DNA of 16,200 nucleotides from G020353235 sp035528295 (lineage in GTDB: Bacteria > Chloroflexota > Dehalococcoidia > Dehalococcoidales > JAUYDJ01): NCBI GenBank assembly GCA_035528295.1, contig DATKYY010000011.1, positions 1 through 16,200 on the forward strand, given 5' to 3'. Numbering within the stretch: the first letter of the stretch is position 1; each line of letters begins with the position of its first letter. The notes beneath the pieces were generated by a model. That model worked only from the letters and a program-made list of their open reading frames with translations, searched no databases and was not told where the DNA came from. Shown here piece by piece: positions 7,449-13,904 of this stretch. The position numbers and the translations under genes are program-made.

Positions 7449-8195
7449 CTATCGGGGGTAACGGCCGGGCGGCTGTTTTTTGATTAACAGCAGAAATTCC
7501 CTGTTTCCGGAGGCACCCAGGACGGGCGAGGCGACCAGCCCGTTCAGGCGGAAGTCATGCTCGCTCAGCCAGGCAATAAACCGCCCCAGCACCCGGGCAT
7601 GGACGGCAGACTCTTTGATTATGCCCCCCTTGCCAACCTCCTCCCGCCTGGCTTCAAACTGGGGCTTCAGGAGCACGATAATATAGCCGCCGGCGTTGAG
7701 CAGCTTGGTGACTGATAGTATCACCTTCTCTACCGAGATAAAAGACACATCTATGGTGGCTAAATCTATCTTTTCCGGTATGGGGATAGGGTAGCGGGCA
7801 TTCACCCTCTCCATGACCACCACCCGCGGGTCTTTTCTTAAATGGTAGTCCAGCTGACCGTAGCCGACATCAACGGCATAGACCCGCTTCGCCCCCCGCT
7901 GGAGCAGGCAATCGGTGAAGCCGCCGGTTGACGCCCCGATATCAGCCGCTATTTTGCCGGCGACATCAAGCTGGAACCGGTCCAGGGCATGCTCCAGCTT
8001 GAGACCGCCCCGGCTGACGAAGGGGGGTGGCTTCGTGATGGCAATTTCGGCATCCTCGGGCACCAGCGTTCCCGACTTGATTACGGCCTGGCCGGCTACG
8101 GTCACCTCGCCAGCCATAATCAGTGACTGAGCCTTGGCCCGGCTCTCCACCAGCCCCCGCTCTAGTAGCAGGCTATCAATGCGCCGCTTAGCCAC
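7449..8195 (-). CDS. tlyA: TlyA family rRNA (cytidine-2'-O)-methyltransferase
   Basis: TlyA enzymes 2'-O-methylate cytidines in 16S (and sometimes 23S) rRNA and, in mycobacteria, determine capreomycin sensitivity. The 248-residue product has an N-terminal S4 RNA-binding domain (about 4-60: RIDSLLLERGLVESRAKAQ), the linker FVSRGGLKLEHAL, and an FtsJ/RrmJ-type methyltransferase domain. The SAM-binding loop is AADIGASTGGFTDCLL (83-98). The K-D-K-E catalytic tetrad can be read as K66, D149, K177 and E233. Length is typical. The start is GTG at 8195; no useful ATG is near. There is almost no room for a leader between the predicted promoter and this GTG. It diverges from the plus-strand gene at 8279. 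Confidence 0.93.
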   Translation of the reverse strand: MAKRRIDSLLLERGLVESRAKAQSLIMAGEVTVAGQAVIKSGTLVPEDAEIAITKPPPFVSRGGLKLEHALDRFQLDVAGKIAADIGASTGGFTDCLLQRGAKRVYAVDVGYGQLDYHLRKDPRVVVMERVNARYPIPIPEKIDLATIDVSFISVEKVILSVTKLLNAGGYIIVLLKPQFEARREEVGKGGIIKESAVHARVLGRFIAWLSEHDFRLNGLVASPVLGASGNREFLLLIKKQPPGRYPR

Positions 8196-8203
8196 AACCT
8201 AAA

Positions 8204-8231
8204 TTTAGATTAGTCGCTGAACTCCTGTCAA
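8204..8231 (-). promoter_or_regulatory. tlyA promoter, leader of only a few bases
   Basis: Minus-strand TTGACA (8231-8226, perfect), 16 bases, then TCTAAA (8209-8204, 4 of 6). Transcription would begin near 8197, within about three bases of the GTG at 8195, so the mRNA would be leaderless or nearly so. Confidence 0.5.
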
Positions 8232-8245
8232 ACCGCTTTGGTTTG
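8229..8245. promoter_or_regulatory. Inverted repeat, candidate operator between divergent genes
   Basis: CAAACC-GCTTT-GGTTTG is a perfect 6 bp inverted repeat with a 5-base spacer. It overlaps the -35 of tlyA on one side and the -35 of the plus-strand gene on the other, which is where a repressor shared by both promoters would bind. No regulator gene is adjacent. Confidence 0.4.
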
Positions 8246-8271
8246 CGCTGTTTTGCCCCATGGGTTATATT
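8243..8271 (+). promoter_or_regulatory. Promoter of the gamma-glutamylcyclotransferase-like / rpe unit
   Basis: TTGCGC (8243-8248), 17 bases, then TATATT (8266-8271). Transcription would start near 8278, at the A of the ATG at 8279. No Shine-Dalgarno precedes that ATG, which agrees with a leaderless message. Confidence 0.45.
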
Positions 8272-8278
8272 GATAGCG

Positions 8279-8680
8279 ATGTATTACTTCGCCTACGGCA
8301 GTAATCTGAGCAAAAAGCAGATGCGGGAGCGCTGCCCGGAAAGCAAGCCGAGGCTGATAGCTGTTTTGCCCAACTACAAGCTGGTCTTCACCGACTGGTC
8401 GCGGCAGTGGCGGGGCGGGGTGGTCACTATCAAGCGGTTTAGCGGGGAGAAAGTCCTCGGCGCTATTTATGAGATTACCGAGTCGGACTTGAGGCGGCTG
8501 GATAAATATGAAGGCTATCCCCAGAGTTACGGCCGGATAAATGTTATTGTCTTTGACGATAATAATCAGCCGATTGAGGCGATGACCTATATTAAAGCGG
8601 GCCAGCTCAAGGAAGCACCGCCGTCAAAAGAGTACCTGGCGGTTATCCAGCAGGGCTACCGCGACTGGGAGATTGTCTGA
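8279..8680 (+). CDS. Gamma-glutamylcyclotransferase-like (AIG2/GGCT fold) protein
   Basis: A 133-residue protein that starts MYYFAYGSNL. The YGSNL loop (6-10) binds the gamma-glutamyl group in this fold. The catalytic Glu is E78 in LDKYEGYP, at the position used by human GGCT. Enzymes of this fold release 5-oxoproline from gamma-glutamyl peptides or amines; the substrate cannot be read from the sequence. The frame extends upstream to a TTG at 8243, but the first methionine that gives the family's usual N-terminus is 8279, and the upstream codons overlap the promoter. The stop overlaps the start of rpe by one base (TGATG), so the two are translationally coupled. Confidence 0.88.
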   Translation: MYYFAYGSNLSKKQMRERCPESKPRLIAVLPNYKLVFTDWSRQWRGGVVTIKRFSGEKVLGAIYEITESDLRRLDKYEGYPQSYGRINVIVFDDNNQPIEAMTYIKAGQLKEAPPSKEYLAVIQQGYRDWEIV

Positions 8681-9327
8681 TGACTAAAATGACCCGGGTG
8701 GTGCCGGCTCTTCTTACCGATGACCCCCAAGCCCTGGCGACGATGGTGCGTCAGGCGGAGGGATTTACTGACTACGTGCAGTTTGACATGATGGACGGCA
8801 AGTTTGTGCCCTCAAAGAGCATCACCACCGAGCACCTGGCCGGTCTTCAGATTAAGCTAAAATGGGAAGCCCATATCATGGTGCTCCGCCCGGAGAGCTA
8901 TCTTGAGGGATTAAAACAGGCCGGGGCCAGAAAAGTGGTCTTTCACTACGAGGCTACCCCCTCACCCAGAGAGGTCATCTCCCAAGCTAGAAGCCTTGGT
9001 ATCGGGGTGGGGCTGGCGGTCAACCCGGAAACGCCGGTCTCTAAAGTTCTGCCGCTGGCCAGCGAGGTGGACAGCATTCTCTTTCTGACCGTCAACCCCG
9101 GCTTCTACGGCAGCAAATTTTTGCCCGAAGTGCTGGACAAGGTGAGGCAGTTCCGCAGCGCCCGGCCTGATATCGAGACAGGCGTCGATGGGGGCATCAA
9201 GGAAGGCAATATCATCGATATTGCCCGCACCGGGCTGGATGTCATCTACGTGGGCAGTGCCATTTTCTTACAGCCAGAGCCCGCCGAGAGCTTTCGTCAT
9301 CTGCTGTCTCTAGCTCAGGAAGGCTAG
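8680..9327 (+). CDS. rpe: Ribulose-phosphate 3-epimerase-like TIM-barrel protein
   Basis: A 215-residue single (beta/alpha)8 barrel. Family motifs are FDMMDGKFVPS (35-45), EAHIMVLRPESY (63-74), FHYEA (88-92), LTVNPGFYGSKF (136-147), GVDGGI (168-173) and YVGSAIF. The two catalytic aspartates D36 and D170 and metal ligand H65 are present. The first metal-binding His of the usual HxDVMDG motif is Gln here (Q34), and the usual PSIL opening is PALL, so it is a divergent member. The expected reaction is ribulose-5-phosphate to xylulose-5-phosphate in the pentose phosphate pathway; a related sugar-phosphate epimerase is possible. A GGGAG ribosome site lies eight bases before the ATG, inside the previous gene. 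It converges with pgi, 7 bp away. Confidence 0.85.
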   Translation: MTKMTRVVPALLTDDPQALATMVRQAEGFTDYVQFDMMDGKFVPSKSITTEHLAGLQIKLKWEAHIMVLRPESYLEGLKQAGARKVVFHYEATPSPREVISQARSLGIGVGLAVNPETPVSKVLPLASEVDSILFLTVNPGFYGSKFLPEVLDKVRQFRSARPDIETGVDGGIKEGNIIDIARTGLDVIYVGSAIFLQPEPAESFRHLLSLAQEG

Positions 9328-9334
9328 GCGCTGG

Positions 9335-10954
9335 TTACTTCTTGATTGAGTCCGCACCACCTCGACCGAGGTGAATCCGGATAATCCGCCGCCCCAGTGA
9401 CTGCAGCGTCTCAAAATCGCCGATAGCCTGGGCATCGGCGAGCACGGCAAACGTATAGGGCTCACCGGGGATGGACAGGTCTTTGGCGTGGTCGGCGGTA
9501 AACTGGAGGAAAAGCCCCCTGTCCGGCCCGTCTTTGTGTAGCTGCCCGCTGGAGTGAAGGTAGCGGGGTCCGTAGCCCATCGCCACCGGAATGTGATATT
9601 GCCTCATTATCTTCCGGCGGAGCTCATCCAGCACCTTGTCCGCTTCGGGGGTCTGCAGGAGATAGGCCATGATGGCCAGGTAGTCACCCGGTCTGATTTG
9701 AGCCAGCAGTTCTTCAATAGAGAGAGCGGCCTTGACCTGCGGCAGGCGTCGGGAAGTCTGGTATTCAGCCAGGGCGTGCCTGGTGAAATTCTTGGCCTGC
9801 TGTACGCCGGGCTGGTTGAAGGGGTGAATGCCCAGTATCGCCCCGGCGATGGCAGTGGCGAACTCCCAGCGGAAGAACTCGGCGCCCAGGTCATAGCCGT
9901 CCTGCATCTCCAGTGTTACCACCGGCTGTCCCGCTGCCTCAATCTTGGTCATAGTGTTATCAATAGCCGAGTTGTCATCACCGGCGAGGCGCAGGCAGAT
10001 AAACAGGCGGTCATCGCCGTAGTGCTCAGGCTCAACCAGCGGCTCACCGGCAATCGGGATGACGCCCTTGCCTTCTTTGCCGGTGCTCTCGGCAATCATC
10101 TGCTCCACCCAGAGACCGAAACCAGCAATGGCCGGTGAACTGATGATGGTCAGCTTGTCCCGTCCCTTTAGGGTGAGGGTGGCGACGATGGCGCCAAGCT
10201 GGGCGGCGTCGCTTTCGGGGGCGGAAATATTAGCGGCGCATCTCTGGCGCATGAAATCCACCCGGTCCAGCAGTTTGGCGAGGTCAATTCCCATCAGCAC
10301 CGCCGGCACCAGGCCAAAGTAAGACAGCACCGAGAAGCGCCCGCCGACGTCGGCTGAATTCAGGAAGGCGCGGCAAAACTCTCTTTCGGCCAGTTCGGCG
10401 AGCGGGGTGCCCGGGTCGGTAATGGCGACGAAATTCTGCCCGCTTTTCGCTTTACCCAGGGCTTGCCCGACCAGGTGCCTGAAGTACTGGTATAGAGAGA
10501 CAGTCTCAATGGTGGTGCCCGATTTGGATGAAACTAAAAACAGGCTGCGGGCGGGGTCAATGGCTTCGGTCACCTGCTGCACCCAGGCGGGCACGGTTGA
10601 ATCAAGCATAATAAACTGGGGGTAGCCGGGAGCACTGCCCAGGACCTGGCGCATCACCTCAGGACCAAGGCTGCTGCCCCCCATCCCCAGCAGCACCACA
10701 TGGTCAAAACCGGCACTCTTTATCTCTTCGGCGAAGGAAATCAAAGAAGCTATCTGCTGGCGCATCAACTCGGTGACGCTAAGCCAGCCCAGGCGGTCGG
10801 TTATCTCGGTGGGCTCCGGCTTCCAGACGGTGTGGTCTTTCTGCCAGATGCGGGCCATAACATTATGCTCCTGGAGGTCAGCCAGGCAGGCGTTTACCTC
10901 GCCGAGATATCCCCCCAGGCTAGCCCTGAAGTTAAAATTTGAGTTACTTAACAT
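9335..10954 (-). CDS. pgi: Glucose-6-phosphate isomerase, Tal-Pgi type, standalone
   Basis: This enzyme interconverts glucose-6-phosphate and fructose-6-phosphate. The 539-residue product has the two SIS domains of the family: LLGMGGSSLG (about 88-97), SKSGTTIE (143-150), GGRFSVLS (204-211), and GIHPFNQPGVQQAKN with the catalytic His. The closing GYGPRYLHSSGQLHKDGP resembles the isomerase half of bifunctional transaldolase-isomerase proteins rather than E. coli Pgi. No transaldolase domain is present before or after it. The frame extends to a TTG at 10978, but the ATG at 10954 has GGTGG eight bases upstream and leaves room for the promoter's leader. It converges on rpe, and nadE lies upstream on the same strand. 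Confidence 0.92.
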   Translation of the reverse strand: MLSNSNFNFRASLGGYLGEVNACLADLQEHNVMARIWQKDHTVWKPEPTEITDRLGWLSVTELMRQQIASLISFAEEIKSAGFDHVVLLGMGGSSLGPEVMRQVLGSAPGYPQFIMLDSTVPAWVQQVTEAIDPARSLFLVSSKSGTTIETVSLYQYFRHLVGQALGKAKSGQNFVAITDPGTPLAELAEREFCRAFLNSADVGGRFSVLSYFGLVPAVLMGIDLAKLLDRVDFMRQRCAANISAPESDAAQLGAIVATLTLKGRDKLTIISSPAIAGFGLWVEQMIAESTGKEGKGVIPIAGEPLVEPEHYGDDRLFICLRLAGDDNSAIDNTMTKIEAAGQPVVTLEMQDGYDLGAEFFRWEFATAIAGAILGIHPFNQPGVQQAKNFTRHALAEYQTSRRLPQVKAALSIEELLAQIRPGDYLAIMAYLLQTPEADKVLDELRRKIMRQYHIPVAMGYGPRYLHSSGQLHKDGPDRGLFLQFTADHAKDLSIPGEPYTFAVLADAQAIGDFETLQSLGRRIIRIHLGRGGADSIKK

Positions 10955-10990
10955 TATTAAACCACCAAGGGAACCCAAAATTTAGAGTAG

Positions 10991-11018
10991 ATTATATCAC
11001 CCCCGAAGTTAGAAAACC
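10991..11018 (-). promoter_or_regulatory. pgi promoter with extended -10
   Basis: On the minus strand TGATATAAT gives a perfect -10 at 10996-10991 with the TG extension. TTGGTT, 18 bases upstream, may act as the -35 and lies in the loop and arm of the hairpin at 11003-11026. The leader would be about 30 bases. Confidence 0.55.
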
Positions 11019-11026
11019 AACTTCGG
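11003..11026. terminator. Hairpin after nadE, overlapping the pgi promoter
   Basis: CCGAAGTT-8 bases-AACTTCGG is a perfect 8 bp stem beginning 12 bases after the nadE stop. No T-run follows on the minus strand, so it is not a standard intrinsic terminator. It may still stall or protect the nadE transcript, or be an operator for pgi. Confidence 0.45.
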
Positions 11027-11038
11027 CGCTATTTAATT

Positions 11039-11974
11039 TCAGGGCGTATAGACCTGCCGCATATGCTCTGATTTTCGGGCCAGACTCTTAACGTAGTTGA
11101 TTTTTTCGCCGGCTATTTTTAGAGCCCCGGCTATCTCGCGTTCCGGCCATTTTTGGGCTAAAGCCAGTAAAATTAAATCCAGTTCGGCATAGGGGATGCC
11201 GATGACCTCTTCATCAACGAGTCCGGGAATAATATCGGGTGACGGATTTTTGCTGATAATTCGGGAGGGTATCTTTAAATAAGCGGCCAGTTCAATCACC
11301 TGAGTTTTGTATAGATTTAACAGGGGCATAACATCAACGGCATCATCGCAGCCGTGTTTTACGAAGAACCCGATTTCATGCTCGGTTCTATTGGCCGTGC
11401 CGACGACCAGTCTATTCTCCAGCTCTCCGTAGAGATAGAGCAGCATCATTCTTAAGCGGTGTTTCAGGCGGCAGTAGGCGAGCCCTTTTCTGAGGTAGGT
11501 ACCGAATTCCTTGTCCTTGAAACCCAGCAGGCTGGCCGCAAACGGTGGCTCGCCGGTTTTTCGGGCATAGAAACGGTGGGCTTTGTTCACCAGAGCGCCT
11601 TTCAGATGTTGGGGGAGGGGGAGTCTATTCAGCTCAAATAACTGGTAGGCGCCCAGCTGTTTGAGGTAGGGGATGATATCAATAATTTTGGTCTCAATCT
11701 TTAATTCCTGAGCTAAATCAAGCGCATCTTTGAGGTGTTCTTTCTGGGAGTCTTTCTCCGGCATAAGTAGCGCCAGGGTTTGCCCGGGACCGACCGCCCG
11801 CTGACAGAGGGCAGCCACCACCGCTGAGTCCAGCCCCCCGCTCAAGCCTAAAATGGCGCCCTCTCGCTCCAGCTTGGTAACGTGCTCCTGGATAAAATTC
11901 TCCAGAGAGTGAGCCACGGTTCCGGCTTCAATCTTCATCCGGGACTGCAGGCTGGTTAGTTTATGGCTGCTCAT
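11039..11974 (-). CDS. nadE: NH3-dependent NAD+ synthetase, with a central insertion
   Basis: NadE amidates nicotinic acid adenine dinucleotide to NAD+ with ATP, the last step of NAD synthesis. The 311-residue product has the PP-loop SGGLDS (45-50), VVGTANRTEHEIGFFVKHG (about 190-208), VDVMPLLNLYKTQV, and NPSPDIIPGLVDEEVIGIPY. There is no N-terminal glutaminase domain, so it uses ammonia. It is longer than the usual 245-275 residues because of a basic insertion (about 105-165). The frame opens at GTG 11992, but the ATG at 11974 lies behind GGGGGA and agrees with the promoter. A further in-frame ATG exists 12 codons on. Confidence 0.92.
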   Translation of the reverse strand: MSSHKLTSLQSRMKIEAGTVAHSLENFIQEHVTKLEREGAILGLSGGLDSAVVAALCQRAVGPGQTLALLMPEKDSQKEHLKDALDLAQELKIETKIIDIIPYLKQLGAYQLFELNRLPLPQHLKGALVNKAHRFYARKTGEPPFAASLLGFKDKEFGTYLRKGLAYCRLKHRLRMMLLYLYGELENRLVVGTANRTEHEIGFFVKHGCDDAVDVMPLLNLYKTQVIELAAYLKIPSRIISKNPSPDIIPGLVDEEVIGIPYAELDLILLALAQKWPEREIAGALKIAGEKINYVKSLARKSEHMRQVYTP

Positions 11975-12006
11975 TTGTCCCCCAAGCACCACCCGGCTTA
12001 TAGAGC

Positions 12007-12015
12007 ATTATAGCA
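12007..12015 (-). promoter_or_regulatory. nadE promoter, extended -10
   Basis: Minus-strand TGCTATAAT gives a perfect -10 (12012-12007) with an upstream TG. No good -35 is seen at 16-18 bases, as is common for extended -10 promoters. Transcription would start near 12000, about 26 bases before the ATG. Confidence 0.55.
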
Positions 12016-12060
12016 GCTTGGCTATAGCTATCACTACGACCGGGGCGGTGTTTTGAGGCA

Positions 12061-12090
12061 TTGACAAAATCTCGGCAAAGGAACTAGACT
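12061..12090 (+). promoter_or_regulatory. Promoter of the HNH-like / two-TM gene pair
   Basis: A perfect -35 TTGACA (12061-12066), 18 bases, then TAGACT (12085-12090). The start of transcription would be near 12097. The -10 is part of the left arm of the inverted repeat described next. Confidence 0.55.
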
Positions 12091-12129
12091 TAATTAGCAA
12101 CCGGTGAAGTTACCCGAAAAAGTCTAGTT
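12082..12129. repeat. 10 bp inverted repeat over the promoter and leader
   Basis: AACTAGACTT (12082-12091) and its exact reverse complement AAGTCTAGTT (12120-12129) are 28 bases apart. The left arm contains the -10 box and the right arm lies about 25 bases into the transcript. Since the left arm is not transcribed, a DNA operator bound at two sites (looping) fits better than an RNA hairpin. Confidence 0.5.
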
Positions 12130-12157
12130 TTGGTGTAATTTTAGGAGGTTGAGGCAG

Positions 12158-12196
12158 ATGGTAAGGGCACTTGAGCCGCTGGTAAAATGGCGGTAG
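12158..12196 (+). CDS. Short leader ORF of 12 codons
   Basis: ATG at 12158 follows a near-perfect AGGAGG (12143-12148) with nine bases between, the strongest ribosome site in this region. It encodes MVRALEPLVKWR and stops at TAG 12194-12196. The stop is 21 bases before the AGGAGG of the next gene, so it could act as a leader peptide or set up ribosome reinitiation. There is no run of one amino acid that would suggest classical attenuation. It could also be the remnant of a longer N-terminus lost by a frameshift. Confidence 0.45.
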   Translation: MVRALEPLVKWR

Positions 12197-12231
12197 CTGG
12201 TGCCCTTTTTGTTTATGAGGAGGCTGGTGCG

Positions 12232-12534
12232 GTGAGGGAGAGGACATGCCAGACATGCGGGTGTAGCCTGAGTCCAGAGAACCTGGTGCGGCACCGAATC
12301 GTCCCCGAGCCGGTTGCCACCGAGGCGGGAATATCAGGTGCCCGAACGGTAGCGTTGTGCCCCAACTGTAGCCAGGAAGTCCAGAACTGGTACGCCAAGA
12401 AAGTTTTTCATATGAATTATGATGAGGTAACCAGGCAGTTCAAATCCAAGTCACCGGCTGAGCTGGTCAAAGAATACGAGGGTGTCTATAAGACCTTCGT
12501 CAGATATAAAAAAGTGGCTCTGAAAGTAAATTGA
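12232..12534 (+). CDS. Small Cys-rich protein, degenerate HNH-like zinc fold
   Basis: About 100 residues from the GTG at 12232, which has AGGAGG eight bases upstream (12218-12223). The frame is open from an ATG at 12187, giving 115 residues, but that ATG has no ribosome site nearby. The sequence shows CQTCGC near the start (C6, C9), a single H21 in VRHRIVP, and ALCPNCSQEV (C43, C46). This spacing is that of an HNH endonuclease: CxxC, a His-containing strand, then LCxxC. However, the usual HH pair is RH and the last His is Ser, so catalysis is doubtful and a zinc-stabilised nucleic-acid-binding role is more likely. The C-terminal half (50-100) is helical, basic and unrecognised. The two-TM gene follows 39 bp downstream. 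Confidence 0.65.
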   Translation: MRERTCQTCGCSLSPENLVRHRIVPEPVATEAGISGARTVALCPNCSQEVQNWYAKKVFHMNYDEVTRQFKSKSPAELVKEYEGVYKTFVRYKKVALKVN

Positions 12535-12573
12535 GACTTTAGGGAATAAGCCTTCCGGTTATGAGGAGGCGGC

Positions 12574-13344
12574 TTGAAGAAAAAAGCACCTTCTGGGGGC
12601 GGTAGTTTCTGGGAGCGTCTCATCAGGCTGGAATGGGATGCCATCGCTGGTGTCATCGCCGCCCTGGTGGCGCTGGTTCTGCACTTCCTGCACATTGTGG
12701 AAGTGGGTCTCCTGCTTGCCATCATACTGGTGTTGATGGCGCTGCTCTTAATCCGGGACCTGCGGCGGGAGCAGCACACCGAGCGGGTGCTGGCTTCGGC
12801 GGAGCGCACCGAGTCGACGCTAAGGGATATTAAATCGGCTTTGAAACCGCCCGATGCTATTCTGATCGGGCCTTCCGGGTTGCGCTCGGCGGGTAAGCAG
12901 TTCGCCCAGCGGGGGCAGGGTGAAATAGTCTGGTTTAATGTTTGTCTCTTTATGCTTTGCTCCCAGTCAGTCTTTGACGCCTTGCTACGCCCGTTTATTG
13001 AGAATCCCTTAATCACCTCAATTCAGTTCATTTCAAGTAAGAGTGAGCAGAAACTGTGGGAGACCGAGGTGATGGCTAAGGCTAAGGTCTGCCCCGGCTG
13101 TGAAAAGCTTAAAGAGCCGGTCTGGAGTGACTTGAAGGAAACGGTTTCCTTCATCTTTATTGAGACCACGCCGGAGGGGAGGGGGGAAGCCCTGTTGAGC
13201 TTCTGGGGGGAGCCGTTTATGTCCCGGAGCGCCGGCCGGGATGTTCCCCGCTATATCTTCCATGTGCTGGAGCATTCTGAGCTGATAATAAGGCTGCGGG
13301 AGCTGGAGCGTGACTACCGGATTCACCCCCAAGAATCAAGTTAG
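12574..13344 (+). CDS. Two-TM protein with unknown cytosolic domain
   Basis: The 256-residue product starts at TTG 12574, with AGGAGG four bases upstream, a short spacing. Two adjacent hydrophobic helices (about 22-41 and 43-61) form a hairpin at the N-terminus. A charged helix that may form a coiled coil follows (62-90). The soluble domain (about 93-250) has alternating strands and helices: EIVWFNVCLFML, ITSIQFISS, a lone CPGC pair at 173-176, SFIFIET, and ALLSFWGEPFM. The tail, with RYIFHVLEHSELIIRLREL, resembles parts of PLD-like or nucleotide-sensor domains, but I cannot place it in a family and do not see an HKD motif. Both termini should face the cytosol. It is probably co-transcribed with the HNH-like gene. 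Confidence 0.7.
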   Translation: MKKKAPSGGGSFWERLIRLEWDAIAGVIAALVALVLHFLHIVEVGLLLAIILVLMALLLIRDLRREQHTERVLASAERTESTLRDIKSALKPPDAILIGPSGLRSAGKQFAQRGQGEIVWFNVCLFMLCSQSVFDALLRPFIENPLITSIQFISSKSEQKLWETEVMAKAKVCPGCEKLKEPVWSDLKETVSFIFIETTPEGRGEALLSFWGEPFMSRSAGRDVPRYIFHVLEHSELIIRLRELERDYRIHPQESS

Positions 13345-13366
13345 GGCTTGGGTATTAACTCGTCAT

Positions 13367-13380
13367 AAAAGCTAGCTTTT
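13367..13380. terminator. Palindrome with T-run between convergent genes
   Basis: AAAAGCTAGCTTTT is a perfect 14 bp palindrome, followed on the plus strand by CTTTTT. It begins 22 bases after the stop of the two-TM gene and contains the stop codon of the convergent HNH gene. The stem is weak (A/T-rich, 4-base loop), so termination is only a possibility. Confidence 0.35.
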
Positions 13381-13875
13381 CTTTTTACCGGTTTTGGCGT
13401 CCTGTCCCACCCAGTCCTTTAGCATGTATTTTGGTTGCTGGTCAGCTTGCCAGTGGTGATTGGCACAGAGAGCAATCAGGTTGGAAGGTTGACGGTTTTT
13501 AGGGTTCCCATCGATATGGTAAATGTCAAAAACACGCCCTTTACACCTCCGGTTACCCTCACGCCATTCGCATCGATTGCCGGCTCGTTGGTATACCTCA
13601 TACCTGGTTTGCTGCGGAATCTGAACGCGCGGTTTCCACAATTTCCGGGAGACATCTTTCAATATATTGCGGAACCGGGGGTAGCGAAGGGCAAGGAAAA
13701 TTAGGGCTCCGATGGGAATCAACCATAATAGCCAGAACCAGATGCCGTACCGTTCCACGAATACTATCCAGTAGATAAGAACAATGAGGGGTAGGAGGAC
13801 AAACCCGATTAAGACCCGATTGGATAGCTTGCGGAGCCTCTCCTTTTTTTCTTCCGGTGGCAGTTTATTGGTCAT
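13372..13875 (-). CDS. Membrane-anchored HNH endonuclease-like protein
   Basis: A 167-residue protein. A charged N-terminus is followed by two transmembrane helices (about 21-40 and 45-63, rich in W/I/L) and then a complete HNH domain on the cytosolic side. C102 lies in NRCEW and C111 in RRCKG. H120-I-D-G-N gives the metal/catalytic His strand, followed by SNLIALCANHH with N132, C137, H140 and H141. All expected zinc and HNH residues are present. HNH domains cut DNA or RNA in restriction, homing, phage packaging and toxin proteins; a membrane-tethered form is unusual. The ATG at 13875 has a modest AGG seven bases upstream. The 66-residue gene precedes it by 29 bp on the same strand. Confidence 0.85.
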   Translation of the reverse strand: MTNKLPPEEKKERLRKLSNRVLIGFVLLPLIVLIYWIVFVERYGIWFWLLWLIPIGALIFLALRYPRFRNILKDVSRKLWKPRVQIPQQTRYEVYQRAGNRCEWREGNRRCKGRVFDIYHIDGNPKNRQPSNLIALCANHHWQADQQPKYMLKDWVGQDAKTGKKKS

Positions 13876-13904
13876 TTTATTGCCTACGACCTCAAAAAAT
13901 CTGA

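Noticed and set aside
9554..10942. Several long plus-strand frames inside pgi
   Set aside because: They are shadows of a high-GC coding region on the other strand and show no ribosome sites or domains.
12561..12605. 14-codon ORF beginning ATG AGG AGG before the two-TM gene, and a similar 6-codon one at 12216
   Set aside because: In both, ATGAGGAGG is simply the Shine-Dalgarno of the next gene with an AT in front; neither mini-ORF has a ribosome site of its own.
12486..13016. 176-codon minus-strand frame opposite the two-TM gene
   Set aside because: Its product is Ser/Arg-rich low complexity typical of antisense frames. The plus frame has a ribosome site, membrane helices and a promoter upstream.
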